From Erysipelotrichaceae bacterium (GTDB lineage: Bacteria; Bacillota_I; Bacilli_A; Erysipelotrichales; Erysipelotrichaceae), in contig JAUMYM010000010.1 of the NCBI GenBank assembly GCA_030528645.1, positions 1 through 46,966 on the forward strand: a DNA stretch of 46,966 nt, given 5' to 3'. Below the pieces are notes generated by a model. The model did no database searches. It saw only the letters and a list, made by a program, of their open reading frames with translations, and was not told the DNA's origin. Of this stretch, positions 36,946 to 45,604 are shown one piece after another. Position numbers and translations under genes: made by a program. Each line of letters opens with the position of its first letter. Position 1 is the stretch's first letter.

Positions 36946-37022
36946 TGGTAGCGAGGGTGGGACTCGAACCCACGACCTTCCGGGTATGAACCGAACGCTC
37001 TAGCCAACTAAGCTACCTCGCC
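36946..37022 (-). tRNA. tRNA-Met(CAT), elongator
   Basis: 77 nt with encoded CCA; CGGTTCATACCCG anticodon arm is like Bacillus elongator Met. Acceptor GGCGAGG/CCTCGCT with a terminal G-T wobble. Confidence 0.85.
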
Positions 37023-37035
37023 AGCTTAATTTAAC

Positions 37036-37112
37036 TGGTCGGGATGACAGGATTTGAACCTGCGACCCCTTGATCCCAAATCAAGTGCACTACCAAGCTG
37101 TGCTACATCCCG
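37036..37112 (-). tRNA. tRNA-Pro(TGG)
   Basis: 77 nt with encoded CCA; loop TTTGGGA gives TGG; C1-G72 pair in CGGGATG/CATCCCG is typical of proline. Confidence 0.95.
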
Positions 37113-37122
37113 TTAAATTAAA

Positions 37123-37199
37123 TGGCGCGCCCAGTAGGACTTGAACCCGCAACCTTTTGATCCGTAGTCAAACGCTCTATCCAGTTGAGCTATGGGCGC
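37123..37199 (-). tRNA. tRNA-Arg(ACG), copy 2
   Basis: 77 nt with encoded CCA, identical to copy 1 at 36137-36213. First gene of the seven-tRNA unit Arg-Pro-Met-Ile2-Ser-fMet-Phe. Confidence 0.95.
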
Positions 37200-37226
37200 A
37201 CATACACTAGTTAACAGTGCTTAATT

Positions 37227-37255
37227 ATGATAACAAATTTTAATCGTTATTGCAA
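37227..37255 (-). promoter_or_regulatory. Promoter of the seven-tRNA unit
   Basis: Minus-strand TTGCAA (37250-37255), 17-bp spacer, TATCAT (37227-37232), ~28 bp before tRNA-Arg copy 2. Confidence 0.6.
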
Positions 37256-37312
37256 GTTATTTTTGTAAATTAATCAAAATAATTTTTGTCATCAAAACAC
37301 AGTAAATAAAAA

Positions 37313-37331
37313 AATCTTTTCCTCAAAGATT
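37313..37331 (-). terminator. Terminator after tRNA-Leu
   Basis: AATCTTT/AAAGATT stem (37313-37319, 37325-37331), followed by a T run on the minus strand; 13 nt after tRNA-Leu. Confidence 0.7.
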
Positions 37332-37343
37332 CTTTTAACAAAA

Positions 37344-37430
37344 TGGTGGGGATGAAGGGACTTGAACCCTTACGATGTTTCCATCACCGGATTTTAAGTC
37401 CGATGCGTCTACCTATTCCGCCACATCCCC
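37344..37430 (-). tRNA. tRNA-Leu(TAA)
   Basis: 87 nt with long variable arm and encoded CCA; loop CTTAAAA gives TAA; acceptor GGGGATG/CATCCCC, discriminator A. Confidence 0.95.
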
Positions 37431-37434
37431 ATTT

Positions 37435-37508
37435 TGGAGGTTCCTATCAGATTTGAACTGATGATCACAGAGTTGCAGTCTATTGCCTTACCACTTGGCT
37501 AAGGAACC
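37435..37508 (-). tRNA. tRNA-Cys(GCA)
   Basis: 74 nt with encoded CCA; loop CTGCAAC gives GCA; discriminator T (U73) is the cysteine identity base. Confidence 0.95.
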
Positions 37509-37530
37509 ACTTTCCTTGCTGTGCTTTATA

Positions 37531-37559
37531 ATATTATCAAAACAAGAAACAAAATGCAA
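37531..37559 (-). promoter_or_regulatory. Promoter of the tRNA-Cys/tRNA-Leu unit
   Basis: Minus-strand TTGCAT (37554-37559), 17-bp spacer, TAATAT (37531-37536), 22 bp before tRNA-Cys. Confidence 0.65.
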
Positions 37560-37643
37560 GTATTATTTTTAAAAAATTAAATGTTTTTTTACTTCTATTT
37601 TCTTCATTACCTATTTACCTCTAAAAACGTATTGAAAAAGAAA

Positions 37644-37667
37644 ATGGATGTCCTTTCAGACATCCAT
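37644..37667 (-). terminator. Terminator of the pot operon
   Basis: ATGGATGTC (37644-37652) pairs with GACATCCAT (37659-37667), loop of 6, then TTTTCTTTTTC on the minus strand; 5 nt past the potD stop. Confidence 0.85.
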
Positions 37668-37671
37668 ACGA

Positions 37672-38760
37672 CTATTTATTTTTTACTTTAATCCATAAAG
37701 CAGCTAATTTTTCTTTTAATAGCTCTTTATATTGGAATACTTCATCTAATTCATAGTTACTTCTTGGTAAATATGCTTCATTGCCAAAATATTGACCACC
37801 TTCACTGCTTAATTCTTCAACAACTTGTTTGTTACTTGAAGTATAACCAACTGTTAATGAGTTATCTTTTGCCGCTTCATAAGATAACATATAATTTAAA
37901 AATTCATGAGCTAAATCCGGACATTGTGCATTCTTTGGAATTACCATGCCATCAATCCACATGTTTGTTCCACCCTTTGGCATACTATACGCCATATCTT
38001 CGTTTTCCGATAAGATGTAAGCGGCATCTCCACTATAAACAACCGCAATGTCTTTTTCACCATTTGCCATTGCATCAATCACTTCATCGGTTACATAAGC
38101 CGGATTAATTGTATCATTCACTTTTAATAACCATTGATATGCAGCTTCAATTTCTTCTTCATTTTCTGTATTCATAGAATATCCCAATGCTTTAAATGCC
38201 ATCATAAATGAATCACGTTCTGAATCATATAAGAACGCACGATCTTTTAATGATTCATCTAAAAAAATGTTATAACCTAATTCTTCTACTTTTGCAGAAT
38301 CAATCTTTTCTTTGTTATAAACAATTCCTACTGAACCCCACATATATGGAATTGCATAGTCATTATTTGGATCGTATGGTAAATTCTTTACTTCATCAGC
38401 AATTAATGACATGTTAGGAATTTTTGTTAAATCTAATTTTAATAATAAATCTTCTTTAATCATACGCTCAATTGTATAATCTGAAGGAATAATAATATCA
38501 TAGCTATTACCACCTAATAGTTTTGTATACATAGCTTCATTTGAATCAAACAATGAATAATTCACTTTAGCATTGTATGCTTTTTCAAAGTTTGAGATTA
38601 CATGTTCACCAATGTATTCTCCCCAGTTATAGAAATTTAATACATTACAACCAAATTTCTCTTTTGCATCAAATACAACAGTTGTTGAATCTTTCTTACT
38701 ACAAGCAACCATCGCAAATGCAAGAATACTTAAAATTGCTACTTTAAACACTTTCTTCAT
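37672..38760 (-). CDS. potD: Spermidine/putrescine-binding lipoprotein PotD
   Basis: A 362-residue solute-binding lipoprotein; signal peptide with lipobox MVAC (C20). LNFYNWGEYIGEHVISNFEKAY, YDIIIPSDYTIERMIKEDLL, and VYSGDAAYILSEN are typical for PotD/PotF. It gives polyamines to PotBC at the outer membrane face. Last gene of the operon; its start overlaps the potC stop by 17 nt, and a terminator follows. Confidence 0.93.
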   Translation of the reverse strand: MKKVFKVAILSILAFAMVACSKKDSTTVVFDAKEKFGCNVLNFYNWGEYIGEHVISNFEKAYNAKVNYSLFDSNEAMYTKLLGGNSYDIIIPSDYTIERMIKEDLLLKLDLTKIPNMSLIADEVKNLPYDPNNDYAIPYMWGSVGIVYNKEKIDSAKVEELGYNIFLDESLKDRAFLYDSERDSFMMAFKALGYSMNTENEEEIEAAYQWLLKVNDTINPAYVTDEVIDAMANGEKDIAVVYSGDAAYILSENEDMAYSMPKGGTNMWIDGMVIPKNAQCPDLAHEFLNYMLSYEAAKDNSLTVGYTSSNKQVVEELSSEGGQYFGNEAYLPRSNYELDEVFQYKELLKEKLAALWIKVKNK

Positions 38761-39547
38761 ATTTCTTTCTCCCTCTTTCTTTAATCAACGGTACTACATT
38801 TACAATAATTAACACAATTGTAATTACGAAAATGATAATACTTGATAATGCATTAATACTTGGATTAATACGTTTATACATTGTATAAACATATATAGAT
38901 ATATTATTCACTCCAGGACCTGTTGTAAAGTATGAAATTACAAAGTCATCAAATGACATCGTAAAAGCAATCAATGCTCCTGAAATAATACCCGGCATAA
39001 TTTGTGGAATGATTACTTTTGTTAACGCCTGCATCGGGGTACAACCTAAATCTAATGCCGCTTCAGCTAAGTTTTCATCAAGCTGTCTTAATTTTGGAAT
39101 GATGGATAACATTACATATGGAATACAAAACACAATATGCGCAATCAATAATGTCATAAATCCTGTTTCAATCATAAAAGATGAAAAGAACAACATAAAT
39201 CCAATTGCCGTGACAATTTCCGGATTCATCATCGGTAAGTTATTTACCTGTGTTACAAACTCTTTTACAATGCGTCTTGATTTACTTAAACCAATCGCCG
39301 TAATGGTTCCTACAATCGTTGAAACCACTGTTGCAATCAAAGCAATCACAATTGTAAAATATAAGGCTTCCATCATCGTACGATTTTCAAACATCTTTTC
39401 ATACCACTGTAAGGAAAAGCCGGTAAAGTTTGTTAATGACTTTGACTCATTAAAACTAAACACCACAACATAAAGAATTGGTGCATAGAAAAAGATTAAC
39501 GCAAGCACTAAATACGCTTTGGCAAAAATACTATTTCCTCTTTTCAT
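38744..39547 (-). CDS. potC: Spermidine/putrescine ABC transporter permease PotC
   Basis: A 267-residue permease with six predicted membrane helices. The EAA loop contacting PotA is EAALDLGCTPMQALTKVIIPQIMPGI; NLPMMNPEIVTAIGFMLFF and SFDDFVISYFTTGPGVN are PotC-like. The start overlaps the potB stop by one base (TAATG). Confidence 0.92.
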   Translation of the reverse strand: MKRGNSIFAKAYLVLALIFFYAPILYVVVFSFNESKSLTNFTGFSLQWYEKMFENRTMMEALYFTIVIALIATVVSTIVGTITAIGLSKSRRIVKEFVTQVNNLPMMNPEIVTAIGFMLFFSSFMIETGFMTLLIAHIVFCIPYVMLSIIPKLRQLDENLAEAALDLGCTPMQALTKVIIPQIMPGIISGALIAFTMSFDDFVISYFTTGPGVNNISIYVYTMYKRINPSINALSSIIIFVITIVLIIVNVVPLIKERGRKKYEESV

Positions 39548-40329
39548 TATTTCGCCTCCTTAACATCTTTATCTAACTTTTTCGTTAAGTACATTGAAGC
39601 TAAAATAACAAACGCCATAATCAAGGAAATCGCACTGCCAAAGTTCCAATCTCCTGTTGATACAAAATAATGTTCAATCAAATTACCAATCAAGACATAA
39701 TCTCCTCCACCCAATAACTTTGGAATAAAGAAGCTTGAGACTGCCGGTAAAAAAACTAAAGTAATCCCTGTAATCACCCCTGGAAGTGATAACGGTAAGG
39801 TTACTTTTAAAAACGTCTGAAAGCGATTGGCACCTAAATCAGCACTTGCCGAAAGTAAGCTTTGATCCATTTTCGCTAAGGATGTATATACCTGCAAAAT
39901 CATAAATGGAATAAAGTTATATATCATACCAATATATACTTTTAATTCGTTACTAATTGGCATATTTAATAACAAACCACGCCATGCATATGTACGCACC
40001 AACATATTTGTCCACATTGGAAATGTAATTAATAAAATCATCATGTTACGCTTACTTACATTGAGCTTTGAAATAAAATAAGCACAAGGATAACCCAATA
40101 TAATACAAGCAACTGTTGTAAAAAACGCTAGACGTAAAGAGCGTACTAATACGTTTGGAAAAATCGAGTCTTCAAAGAAACGTGTAAAATTGGAAAATGT
40201 AAATTGCAATGTCAATACCGAATTACCCTTTGTAGTAAATGCATATAAGATAATCATAAGCATTGGTACTACAATGAATATACTTATCCATCCAACGTAT
40301 GGATATACCAGCCTTCTAAATCCCTTCAT
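39547..40329 (-). CDS. potB: Spermidine/putrescine ABC transporter permease PotB
   Basis: A 260-residue permease with six membrane helices; the EAA-type loop is SASADLGANRFQTFLKVTLP, and TFPMWTNMLVRTYAWRGLL is characteristic. Pairs with PotC to form the channel. Starts one base after the potA stop with no strong ribosome site, so probably coupled to potA translation. Confidence 0.92.
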   Translation of the reverse strand: MKGFRRLVYPYVGWISIFIVVPMLMIILYAFTTKGNSVLTLQFTFSNFTRFFEDSIFPNVLVRSLRLAFFTTVACIILGYPCAYFISKLNVSKRNMMILLITFPMWTNMLVRTYAWRGLLLNMPISNELKVYIGMIYNFIPFMILQVYTSLAKMDQSLLSASADLGANRFQTFLKVTLPLSLPGVITGITLVFLPAVSSFFIPKLLGGGDYVLIGNLIEHYFVSTGDWNFGSAISLIMAFVILASMYLTKKLDKDVKEAK

Positions 40330-40330
40330 C

Positions 40331-41899
40331 TTAAAAACCCATCTTACTCATAACATGAATATCTTCTTTCGAGAATTTTAAACCAACCTTCGCATTCACT
40401 TCGACATAATCTGTCGTATGTATTTTGAATTCACGTCCTTTTGTTGCAAAGGTAATTTTATAATCCCCTTCCACAATATTTTCTTCATCAAAATCATACT
40501 TTACATCCCAAATTTCAACGCGTGAATCATCTTCCAATGACCATGCCGTTGCATTTGCCCAACGTTTTAAATCGGTATCTAACGCAATACTTTCTTTAAT
40601 TTCATCTACAGTCTTATAAAAATCAAATGCTTGTACTGCTTCTTCGTTATTTACATCTTCTGTATATACCGGCTCTACAACCGTAATAGTAATGGTAATA
40701 CTTGTACCATTTGCTGTTGTAAATGTACATGGATATTGTCCTTTGGCATTTAAAACGTTGTAACTCACTTTACTAATAGAAATATCTTCATTATCAAAAT
40801 CCCAAGCCTGTGCATTAGCACGAGCAATGACTTCACTATTGTTTAAAGAATCTACATCCTCTAAATCTAAGTAGAAATCACTGGCACTAATCTTTTCTTT
40901 GGCTGCATCATTTACAATATCTTTATTGCCTAAAACATGCATCGTTACCGTCTTTGATGTCCCTGAAACAGTTTCTACGATAATTTCATAATGCACACCC
41001 TTAAATAATACAGACTTAACTTCACCATTTAATAATCCATGATTACGAGCCACAATATCAATATCTTCCGGACGAATTACAATATCGACTTCTTCGTTTT
41101 CTTTAAAACCAAAATCTACACAATCGTATTTTTTCTCATCAAATTCAACAACATAATCCTGAATCATTTTTCCATCAATGATATTACTCTCTCCAATAAA
41201 ACGGGCAACATACTCATTTTCCGGTTCATTGTAAATTTCTTCCGGAGATCCAATTTGTTGAATTTCACCATTTTTCATCACGACAATCTTATCCGACATC
41301 GTTAAAGCTTCTTCTTGATCATGGGTAACAAAGATAAAAGTAATTCCTACTTCTTTTTGAATCTTTTTAAGCTCTAACTGCATTTCTTTACGTAATTTTA
41401 AATCCAAAGCCCCTAATGGTTCATCCAGCAGTAAGACACCAGGTTCATTCACCAATGCTCGTGCAATTGCTACACGTTGTTGTTGACCACCGGATAACTG
41501 TGTTACATCACGTTTTCCATAGCCTTCTAAACCTACAAGTGATAACATACGATTTACTTTTTGCTCAATAATATCTTTTGAAATCTTCTTAAGTTTTAAT
41601 CCAAAAGCAATATTGTCATATACATTCAAATGAGGAAACAATGCATACTTTTGAAACACAGTATTAATATCACGCTTATAGGCAGGCGTATTGGTAATAT
41701 CTTCTCCATCAAAAATCACTTGCCCTTCATCTTGTTCTAAGAATCCACCCAATATACGCAATAATGTTGTTTTCCCACAACCGGAAGGTCCAAGTAATGT
41801 TACAAACTCATTTTCATAAATATCTAAATTAATGCCCTTTAAAACCACTTGTCCATCAAATTGTTTTACTATATTTTTAAATTGTATTAACTTTTTCAT
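40331..41899 (-). CDS. potA: Polyamine ABC transporter ATPase PotA with Ig-like repeats inserted in its TOBE domain
   Basis: Cytoplasmic ATPase of 522 residues, about 150 longer than usual PotA. Walker [10 protein letters not shown] (37-45), signature LSGGQQQR (135-142), Walker B VLLLDEP, and switch His in THDQEEA are intact. The C-terminal TOBE domain begins normally ([25 protein letters not shown]) but then two related ~70-residue repeats (about 339-408 and 423-495) interrupt it before the usual PotA ending [15 protein letters not shown]. The repeats share A-DFY, A-A-AW, and G-Y--TF-T--G patterns typical of bacterial Ig-like domains. I choose ATG at 41899; the GTG at 41905 overlaps the AAGGAG site. 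Confidence 0.9.
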   Translation of the reverse strand: MKKLIQFKNIVKQFDGQVVLKGINLDIYENEFVTLLGPSGCGKTTLLRILGGFLEQDEGQVIFDGEDITNTPAYKRDINTVFQKYALFPHLNVYDNIAFGLKLKKISKDIIEQKVNRMLSLVGLEGYGKRDVTQLSGGQQQRVAIARALVNEPGVLLLDEPLGALDLKLRKEMQLELKKIQKEVGITFIFVTHDQEEALTMSDKIVVMKNGEIQQIGSPEEIYNEPENEYVARFIGESNIIDGKMIQDYVVEFDEKKYDCVDFGFKENEEVDIVIRPEDIDIVARNHGLLNGEVKSVLFKGVHYEIIVETVSGTSKTVTMHVLGNKDIVNDAAKEKISASDFYLDLEDVDSLNNSEVIARANAQAWDFDNEDISISKVSYNVLNAKGQYPCTFTTANGTSITITITVVEPVYTEDVNNEEAVQAFDFYKTVDEIKESIALDTDLKRWANATAWSLEDDSRVEIWDVKYDFDEENIVEGDYKITFATKGREFKIHTTDYVEVNAKVGLKFSKEDIHVMSKMGF

Positions 41900-41908
41900 A
41901 CGCACTCC

Positions 41909-42448
41909 TTAAAATATTGGTGGTGTGCAAATCCACAATACCTTCGCACTTTGACTAGCAGGATTTACCAATTGGTGTTGGAAATCACCCTTCATATAGA
42001 ACGTCTCTCCTTTTTTCACCACACTAGTTTGTTTCTTCTCTAGATTTTCAATAACAATTTTTCCTTCTAATACATACCCAAATTCTTCTCCTTCATGTGG
42101 ATTCACTACAAAGGAATTTCCATGCGACTTTAATTCGATTAAAATGGGTTCCATTTCATTTTTTTGGGCATTAGGAACAATCCAATTAATAATACAATCT
42201 TCTCTTTGATCAATAAAATAATCTTCTTTTTTAAAGACAATCTTTTCTTGACGCTCTTCTTTAAAAAACTGTTCTAAATTTAATCCTAACGCTTCTACAA
42301 TATCCTGTAAGGTTGTAATGGAAGGAGATGTTAAATCACGTTCGACCTGTGATAAAAATCCCTTTGTAAGTTCGGTCCGACTAGCTAATTCTTCTAGTGT
42401 TAAATTATTCTGGATACGTAGTTGTTTAATTTTATTTCCGATTTCCAT
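41909..42448 (-). CDS. XRE-type regulator with C-terminal cupin domain
   Basis: A 179-residue protein: XRE helix-turn-helix at 1-60 (IKQLRIQNNLTLEELASRTELT, then LSQVERDLTSPS), followed by a cupin (about 105-175: NPHEGEEFGYVLEGKIVIENL, KGETFYMKGDFQHQLVNP). This architecture is common in regulators of polyamine and amino acid genes, such as PuuR. It is the first gene before potABCD with a 9-nt gap, so it likely senses polyamine and controls the operon. Recurrent GTTTA/TAAAC sequences in its leader are candidate binding sites. Confidence 0.9.
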   Translation of the reverse strand: MEIGNKIKQLRIQNNLTLEELASRTELTKGFLSQVERDLTSPSITTLQDIVEALGLNLEQFFKEERQEKIVFKKEDYFIDQREDCIINWIVPNAQKNEMEPILIELKSHGNSFVVNPHEGEEFGYVLEGKIVIENLEKKQTSVVKKGETFYMKGDFQHQLVNPASQSAKVLWICTPPIF

Positions 42449-42461
42449 AACACCCTCCTTG

Positions 42462-42557
42462 TTTAGTATTGGTAAACTTTATGTTACTTTTTGTTAAACC
42501 TATTTTATTATATAAAAAATTTTTCAAAATGCAAGTACTATTAAACAAAAAGTTTAG
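42462..42557 (-). promoter_or_regulatory. Pot operon promoter with repeated GTTTA/TAAAC sites
   Basis: Minus-strand promoter TTGCAT (42529-42534), 16-bp spacer, TATAAT (42507-42512). GTTTA and TAAAC pairs flank it: GTTTA-7-TAAAC between promoter and start (plus-strand 42461-42477), a TAAAC near 42495, and TTAAAC/GTTTA separated by AAAAA upstream (about 42541-42556). Candidate operators of the XRE/cupin regulator; binding is inference. Confidence 0.5.
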
Positions 42558-42573
42558 CAAAACCAAACAAAAA

Positions 42574-42594
42574 GACAACCCCTTAAGGATTGCC
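42574..42594 (-). terminator. Terminator after trxA
   Basis: GGCAATCC / GGGTTGTC-type stem with two wobbles (42574-42594 on the minus strand), loop TTAA, followed by TTTTTGTTT; 12 nt past the trxA stop. Confidence 0.7.
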
Positions 42595-42605
42595 TATGTT
42601 ATCGA

Positions 42606-42911
42606 TTAAAGTGCTGATCTAACAAATTTTTCGATTTCTGCTTTTGCTTGGAAGCCAGCAACACGATTCACAACTTGTCCATCTTTAAATAATAATAAAG
42701 TAGGAATTGACATAATGCCATATTTAGCTGCTAATTCATTTTCTTGATCGACATCCACTTTATAGAATTTAGCTTCTGTCATTTCTTTTGATAAACCTTC
42801 TAATACAGGTCCTAACATTTTACAAGGTCCACACCAAGTCGCAAAGAAATCTACTAATACTACGCCTTCTTTTGTTACTTCTTCAAATTGTGTTTTGTTA
42901 ATAATTTCCAT
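42606..42911 (-). CDS. trxA: Thioredoxin
   Basis: A 101-residue thioredoxin with the WCGPC active site (C27, C30), DVDQENELAAKYGIMSIPTLLLFKDG including the cis-proline, and the usual length. Disulfide reductant of the cytoplasm. Ribosome site AAAGGAGA; single-gene unit with a terminator. It does not share an operon with the nrd or CoADR genes. Confidence 0.95.
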   Translation of the reverse strand: MEIINKTQFEEVTKEGVVLVDFFATWCGPCKMLGPVLEGLSKEMTEAKFYKVDVDQENELAAKYGIMSIPTLLLFKDGQVVNRVAGFQAKAEIEKFVRSAL

Positions 42912-42976
42912 TTTTATTCTCCTTTAATACTGTCTTCATTATAAATGAATTTCTTTTCTTGTGCAAAGCAAATGCC

Positions 42977-43702
42977 CTAAAGCAAACTAGCTGCTTCCTC
43001 ATCGACAATTACAATCACATCCGGATGATTTTGTAATACCGATGCTGGATGTTCTAGGGTTACAGGTCCCTTTAGCATGTTGTAAATAGCCTGAGCTTTG
43101 TTTTTACCAGAAGCAATCAATAAGATCTTCTTGGCCTTTAATACACTTTGTATTCCCATTGTAATCGCATGCGTTGGTACTTCTTCCTTTAACGGTTCAA
43201 AGAAACGTGCATTATCTTTACGTGTTGACTCCTTTAATGTCACAACATGTGTCAAAGAATCAAAGGGTGTACCCGGTTCATTAAAACCAATGTGTCCATT
43301 TGAACCAATCCCTAATAATTGTAAGTCAATTTGATAGTTTGCCATTAATGCTTCATATGCTTTGCTATTTTCTTCTAAATCACCTAATCCACTTGGTAAA
43401 TGTACATGTTCCTCTTTTATATTTAAATGATTAAATAAATTATGATGCATAAACGTATAATATGATTCTTGATGTTCTCTTGGTAACCCAACATATTCAT
43501 CTAAGTTGAATGTAATTACCTTTGAATAATCTGTTTGATTCTTTTTATGGTCATCAATCATCGCTTGATATAAACCAAGCGGACTTGAACCAGTGGCTAA
43601 TCCTAAAACCGGAGCTTCTTTTTCCTTTAAAACTCCTTTTACTACTTCAAATGCTTTTTGACTTAATTCTTGATAATCTTTTACAACAATAACACTAAAC
43701 AT
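42977..43702 (-). CDS. nagB: Glucosamine-6-phosphate deaminase
   Basis: A 241-residue enzyme making fructose-6-phosphate and ammonia from glucosamine-6-phosphate. LATGSSPLGLYQ (phosphate site), TFNLDEYVGL (catalytic Asp), YYTFMHHNLF and GIGSNGHIGFNEPG are diagnostic. Length is at the shorter end typical of Gram-positive NagB without the C-terminal allosteric extension. Located 12 nt after the epimerase-like gene in one operon; no nagA is within the window. Ribosome site AGGAGGA. Confidence 0.95.
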   Translation of the reverse strand: MFSVIVVKDYQELSQKAFEVVKGVLKEKEAPVLGLATGSSPLGLYQAMIDDHKKNQTDYSKVITFNLDEYVGLPREHQESYYTFMHHNLFNHLNIKEEHVHLPSGLGDLEENSKAYEALMANYQIDLQLLGIGSNGHIGFNEPGTPFDSLTHVVTLKESTRKDNARFFEPLKEEVPTHAITMGIQSVLKAKKILLIASGKNKAQAIYNMLKGPVTLEHPASVLQNHPDVIVIVDEEAASLL

Positions 43703-43714
43703 CTTTTCCTCCTT

Positions 43715-44506
43715 TTAAATAATTTCTATACTATAAGAAGTTAAATAACTTCTAGAAGCTCCTAAAGTCATCATACCCGGAAACTCTTGAAACTCTAAAT
43801 GATCTTCTCCTTTAAAACCATGCCATGGTTCTATGCAAATAAATGGTGCATTCTCTTTACTCCAAAGAATCACATTACGATACCCATTGGAAGATACTTT
43901 AACACCATGCTTGCCATTGGTTAATACATAATATGGGCTATCTTGATGAAAGAACATTACCGATTGATTATTGGTATACTCTTTATAAGTTAAAGGTCTC
44001 CTTTCAACGTTATATAAACCATGATATTCAATCCAATAATCTTCAAAACGCTCATTTGGATCAATCGGACACATAAATGCCGGATGCAAACCAAATGTAA
44101 AATACATATCTACATCATTGGTATTTTCAACACGATATGAAATCTCTAATTTTTTATCGATTAAACGATAATGAACATACAAATGAAAGCGATAAGGATA
44201 CTGTTTTAACGTCTCCTCATTTTCCTTTAATAATAAGATAACTTCATCTTCCTTATGCGATACCAATTCAAACACGCTATGACGCGCAAACCCATGATTT
44301 CCAATTGTATATTGTTTACCATCTAAACGATAGCTTTTGCTTGCGGTAGAACCAATCGTTGGAAATAAGATTGGATTGCGCCCTGACCAAAATGTCGCAT
44401 CTCCTTGCCACATACGTTCATAACCATCTTGTTTTAAGCAAAAACTCAAAACATTCGCTCCCAATAAGCCTATTTCTACTTTCGCATATTGATTTTCAAT
44501 AATCAT
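43715..44506 (-). CDS. Aldose 1-epimerase family protein (LacX-like)
   Basis: A 263-residue galactose mutarotase fold protein. GNHGFARHSVFEL (conserved His region), TFGLHPAFMCPI and WSKENAPFICIEPWHGF match the family's LacX/YihR-like branch. It probably interconverts anomers of a hexose or hexose-phosphate. First gene of a two-gene unit with nagB, suggesting amino-sugar or hexose use. Exact sugar unknown. Divergent from the gene at 44598 across a 91-bp AT-rich gap. Confidence 0.87.
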   Translation of the reverse strand: MIIENQYAKVEIGLLGANVLSFCLKQDGYERMWQGDATFWSGRNPILFPTIGSTASKSYRLDGKQYTIGNHGFARHSVFELVSHKEDEVILLLKENEETLKQYPYRFHLYVHYRLIDKKLEISYRVENTNDVDMYFTFGLHPAFMCPIDPNERFEDYWIEYHGLYNVERRPLTYKEYTNNQSVMFFHQDSPYYVLTNGKHGVKVSSNGYRNVILWSKENAPFICIEPWHGFKGEDHLEFQEFPGMMTLGASRSYLTSYSIEII

Positions 44507-44597
44507 ATATAGACCCCTATCTTATTATAAAAAAATTTATGAAAAAGTTAAACAAAATAATATAATGTTATATAATAACTTTTAGAAAAGGGGTATT

Positions 44598-45593
44598 ATG
44601 AAAAACAAAGCATTTAAAACCATATTAATTAGTCTATGTACTTTCATTGTGGCACTCATGGTTATCTTTAGTTTTCTAATTTATCAAAGACAACAAAGAG
44701 AAAAAGAACTTCAAAGTCCAGAGTATGCCATTAAACAATACATACACGAGATACAAAACAATACATTTGATCAAATCTATCAAAATTCTATCTATCTATA
44801 TCACAATCATTCAAGTCAACAAGAATTAAGTGATGCCTTAAGCAAGATATATCAAAACATCAATATCAAGACGTTAAAAATCAAAGATCAACAAGTCTAC
44901 GAAGATGGCTATCGTTATACACTATACCAAAACAATGAAGTAGTGAGTCAGGTAATGGTAAAATCCTATAACGACCACTATCTTGTAGCTACACTTTTAG
45001 AAAATGAAGTAACAACCTACATTGAATCTTTACCAAATGTATCCTTTACTATCAATGATTATGGAATAGATGATGTCAAGCCAAAAGAAATCACAGCCAC
45101 TAATTTTGAAGGATTAGAGGTTGATAATGCACCTACTATACTGCAATATACAATTGAAACCTTATCCAAGACACCAAATATTGCCTTACCAAATGGCTAT
45201 ACTTTCTTAAAAGACCTTGATGAACCCAAGATTTATATCGGCAAATTGGAAACCAATACCGGTTTACACGATTTATTTATCAATGCCATTGAAGTCTTTC
45301 ACAGTGTCATAATTAATAAAAACTGGGATAAACCACTTTATAGCATCAGTATTCCAGACTCTGCCTTTTTAAACCAAGTCAAAGAGGGTTATCCACAACT
45401 ACAAACCTTAGAAAAAGGTCATCTTGAACATATCTACTTCAGTGACATTTTAAAACAAAGTGAGGATAGCATGATGGCTCATGTTACCTTTGATTATGTC
45501 ACTAAAAATGATACGAAAACCTTTACCTATCAAATCATTTTCTTAAAACATCAAGGTATTTATAAAATAGCTCAACTAAAAATAGAACCATAG
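44598..45593 (+). CDS. Membrane-anchored protein of unknown function, 331 aa
   Basis: One N-terminal membrane helix (about 9-28, ILISLCTFIVALMVIFSFLI) with a basic N-terminus, then a ~300-residue extracellular part. It starts with helical SPEYAIKQYIHEIQNNTFDQIYQ, similar to short domains in peptidoglycan or penicillin-binding protein accessory regions (NTF2-like shape), but this is only impression. No catalytic motif seen. Good AAAAGGGG site before ATG, own terminator. Divergent from aldose epimerase. Confidence 0.75.
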   Translation: MKNKAFKTILISLCTFIVALMVIFSFLIYQRQQREKELQSPEYAIKQYIHEIQNNTFDQIYQNSIYLYHNHSSQQELSDALSKIYQNINIKTLKIKDQQVYEDGYRYTLYQNNEVVSQVMVKSYNDHYLVATLLENEVTTYIESLPNVSFTINDYGIDDVKPKEITATNFEGLEVDNAPTILQYTIETLSKTPNIALPNGYTFLKDLDEPKIYIGKLETNTGLHDLFINAIEVFHSVIINKNWDKPLYSISIPDSAFLNQVKEGYPQLQTLEKGHLEHIYFSDILKQSEDSMMAHVTFDYVTKNDTKTFTYQIIFLKHQGIYKIAQLKIEP

Positions 45594-45604
45594 GTTCTAT
45601 TTTT
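45578..45604. terminator. Bidirectional terminator between convergent genes
   Basis: Perfect 12-bp stem AAAAATAGAACC (45578-45589) / GGTTCTATTTTT (45593-45604), loop ATA; overlaps the stop codons of both flanking genes. Confidence 0.85.

Noticed and set aside
44561-44576. Two overlapping TATAAT boxes before the gene at 44598
   Set aside because: They may be promoters, but no -35 fits either one and the region is almost all A/T, so I do not list a promoter.
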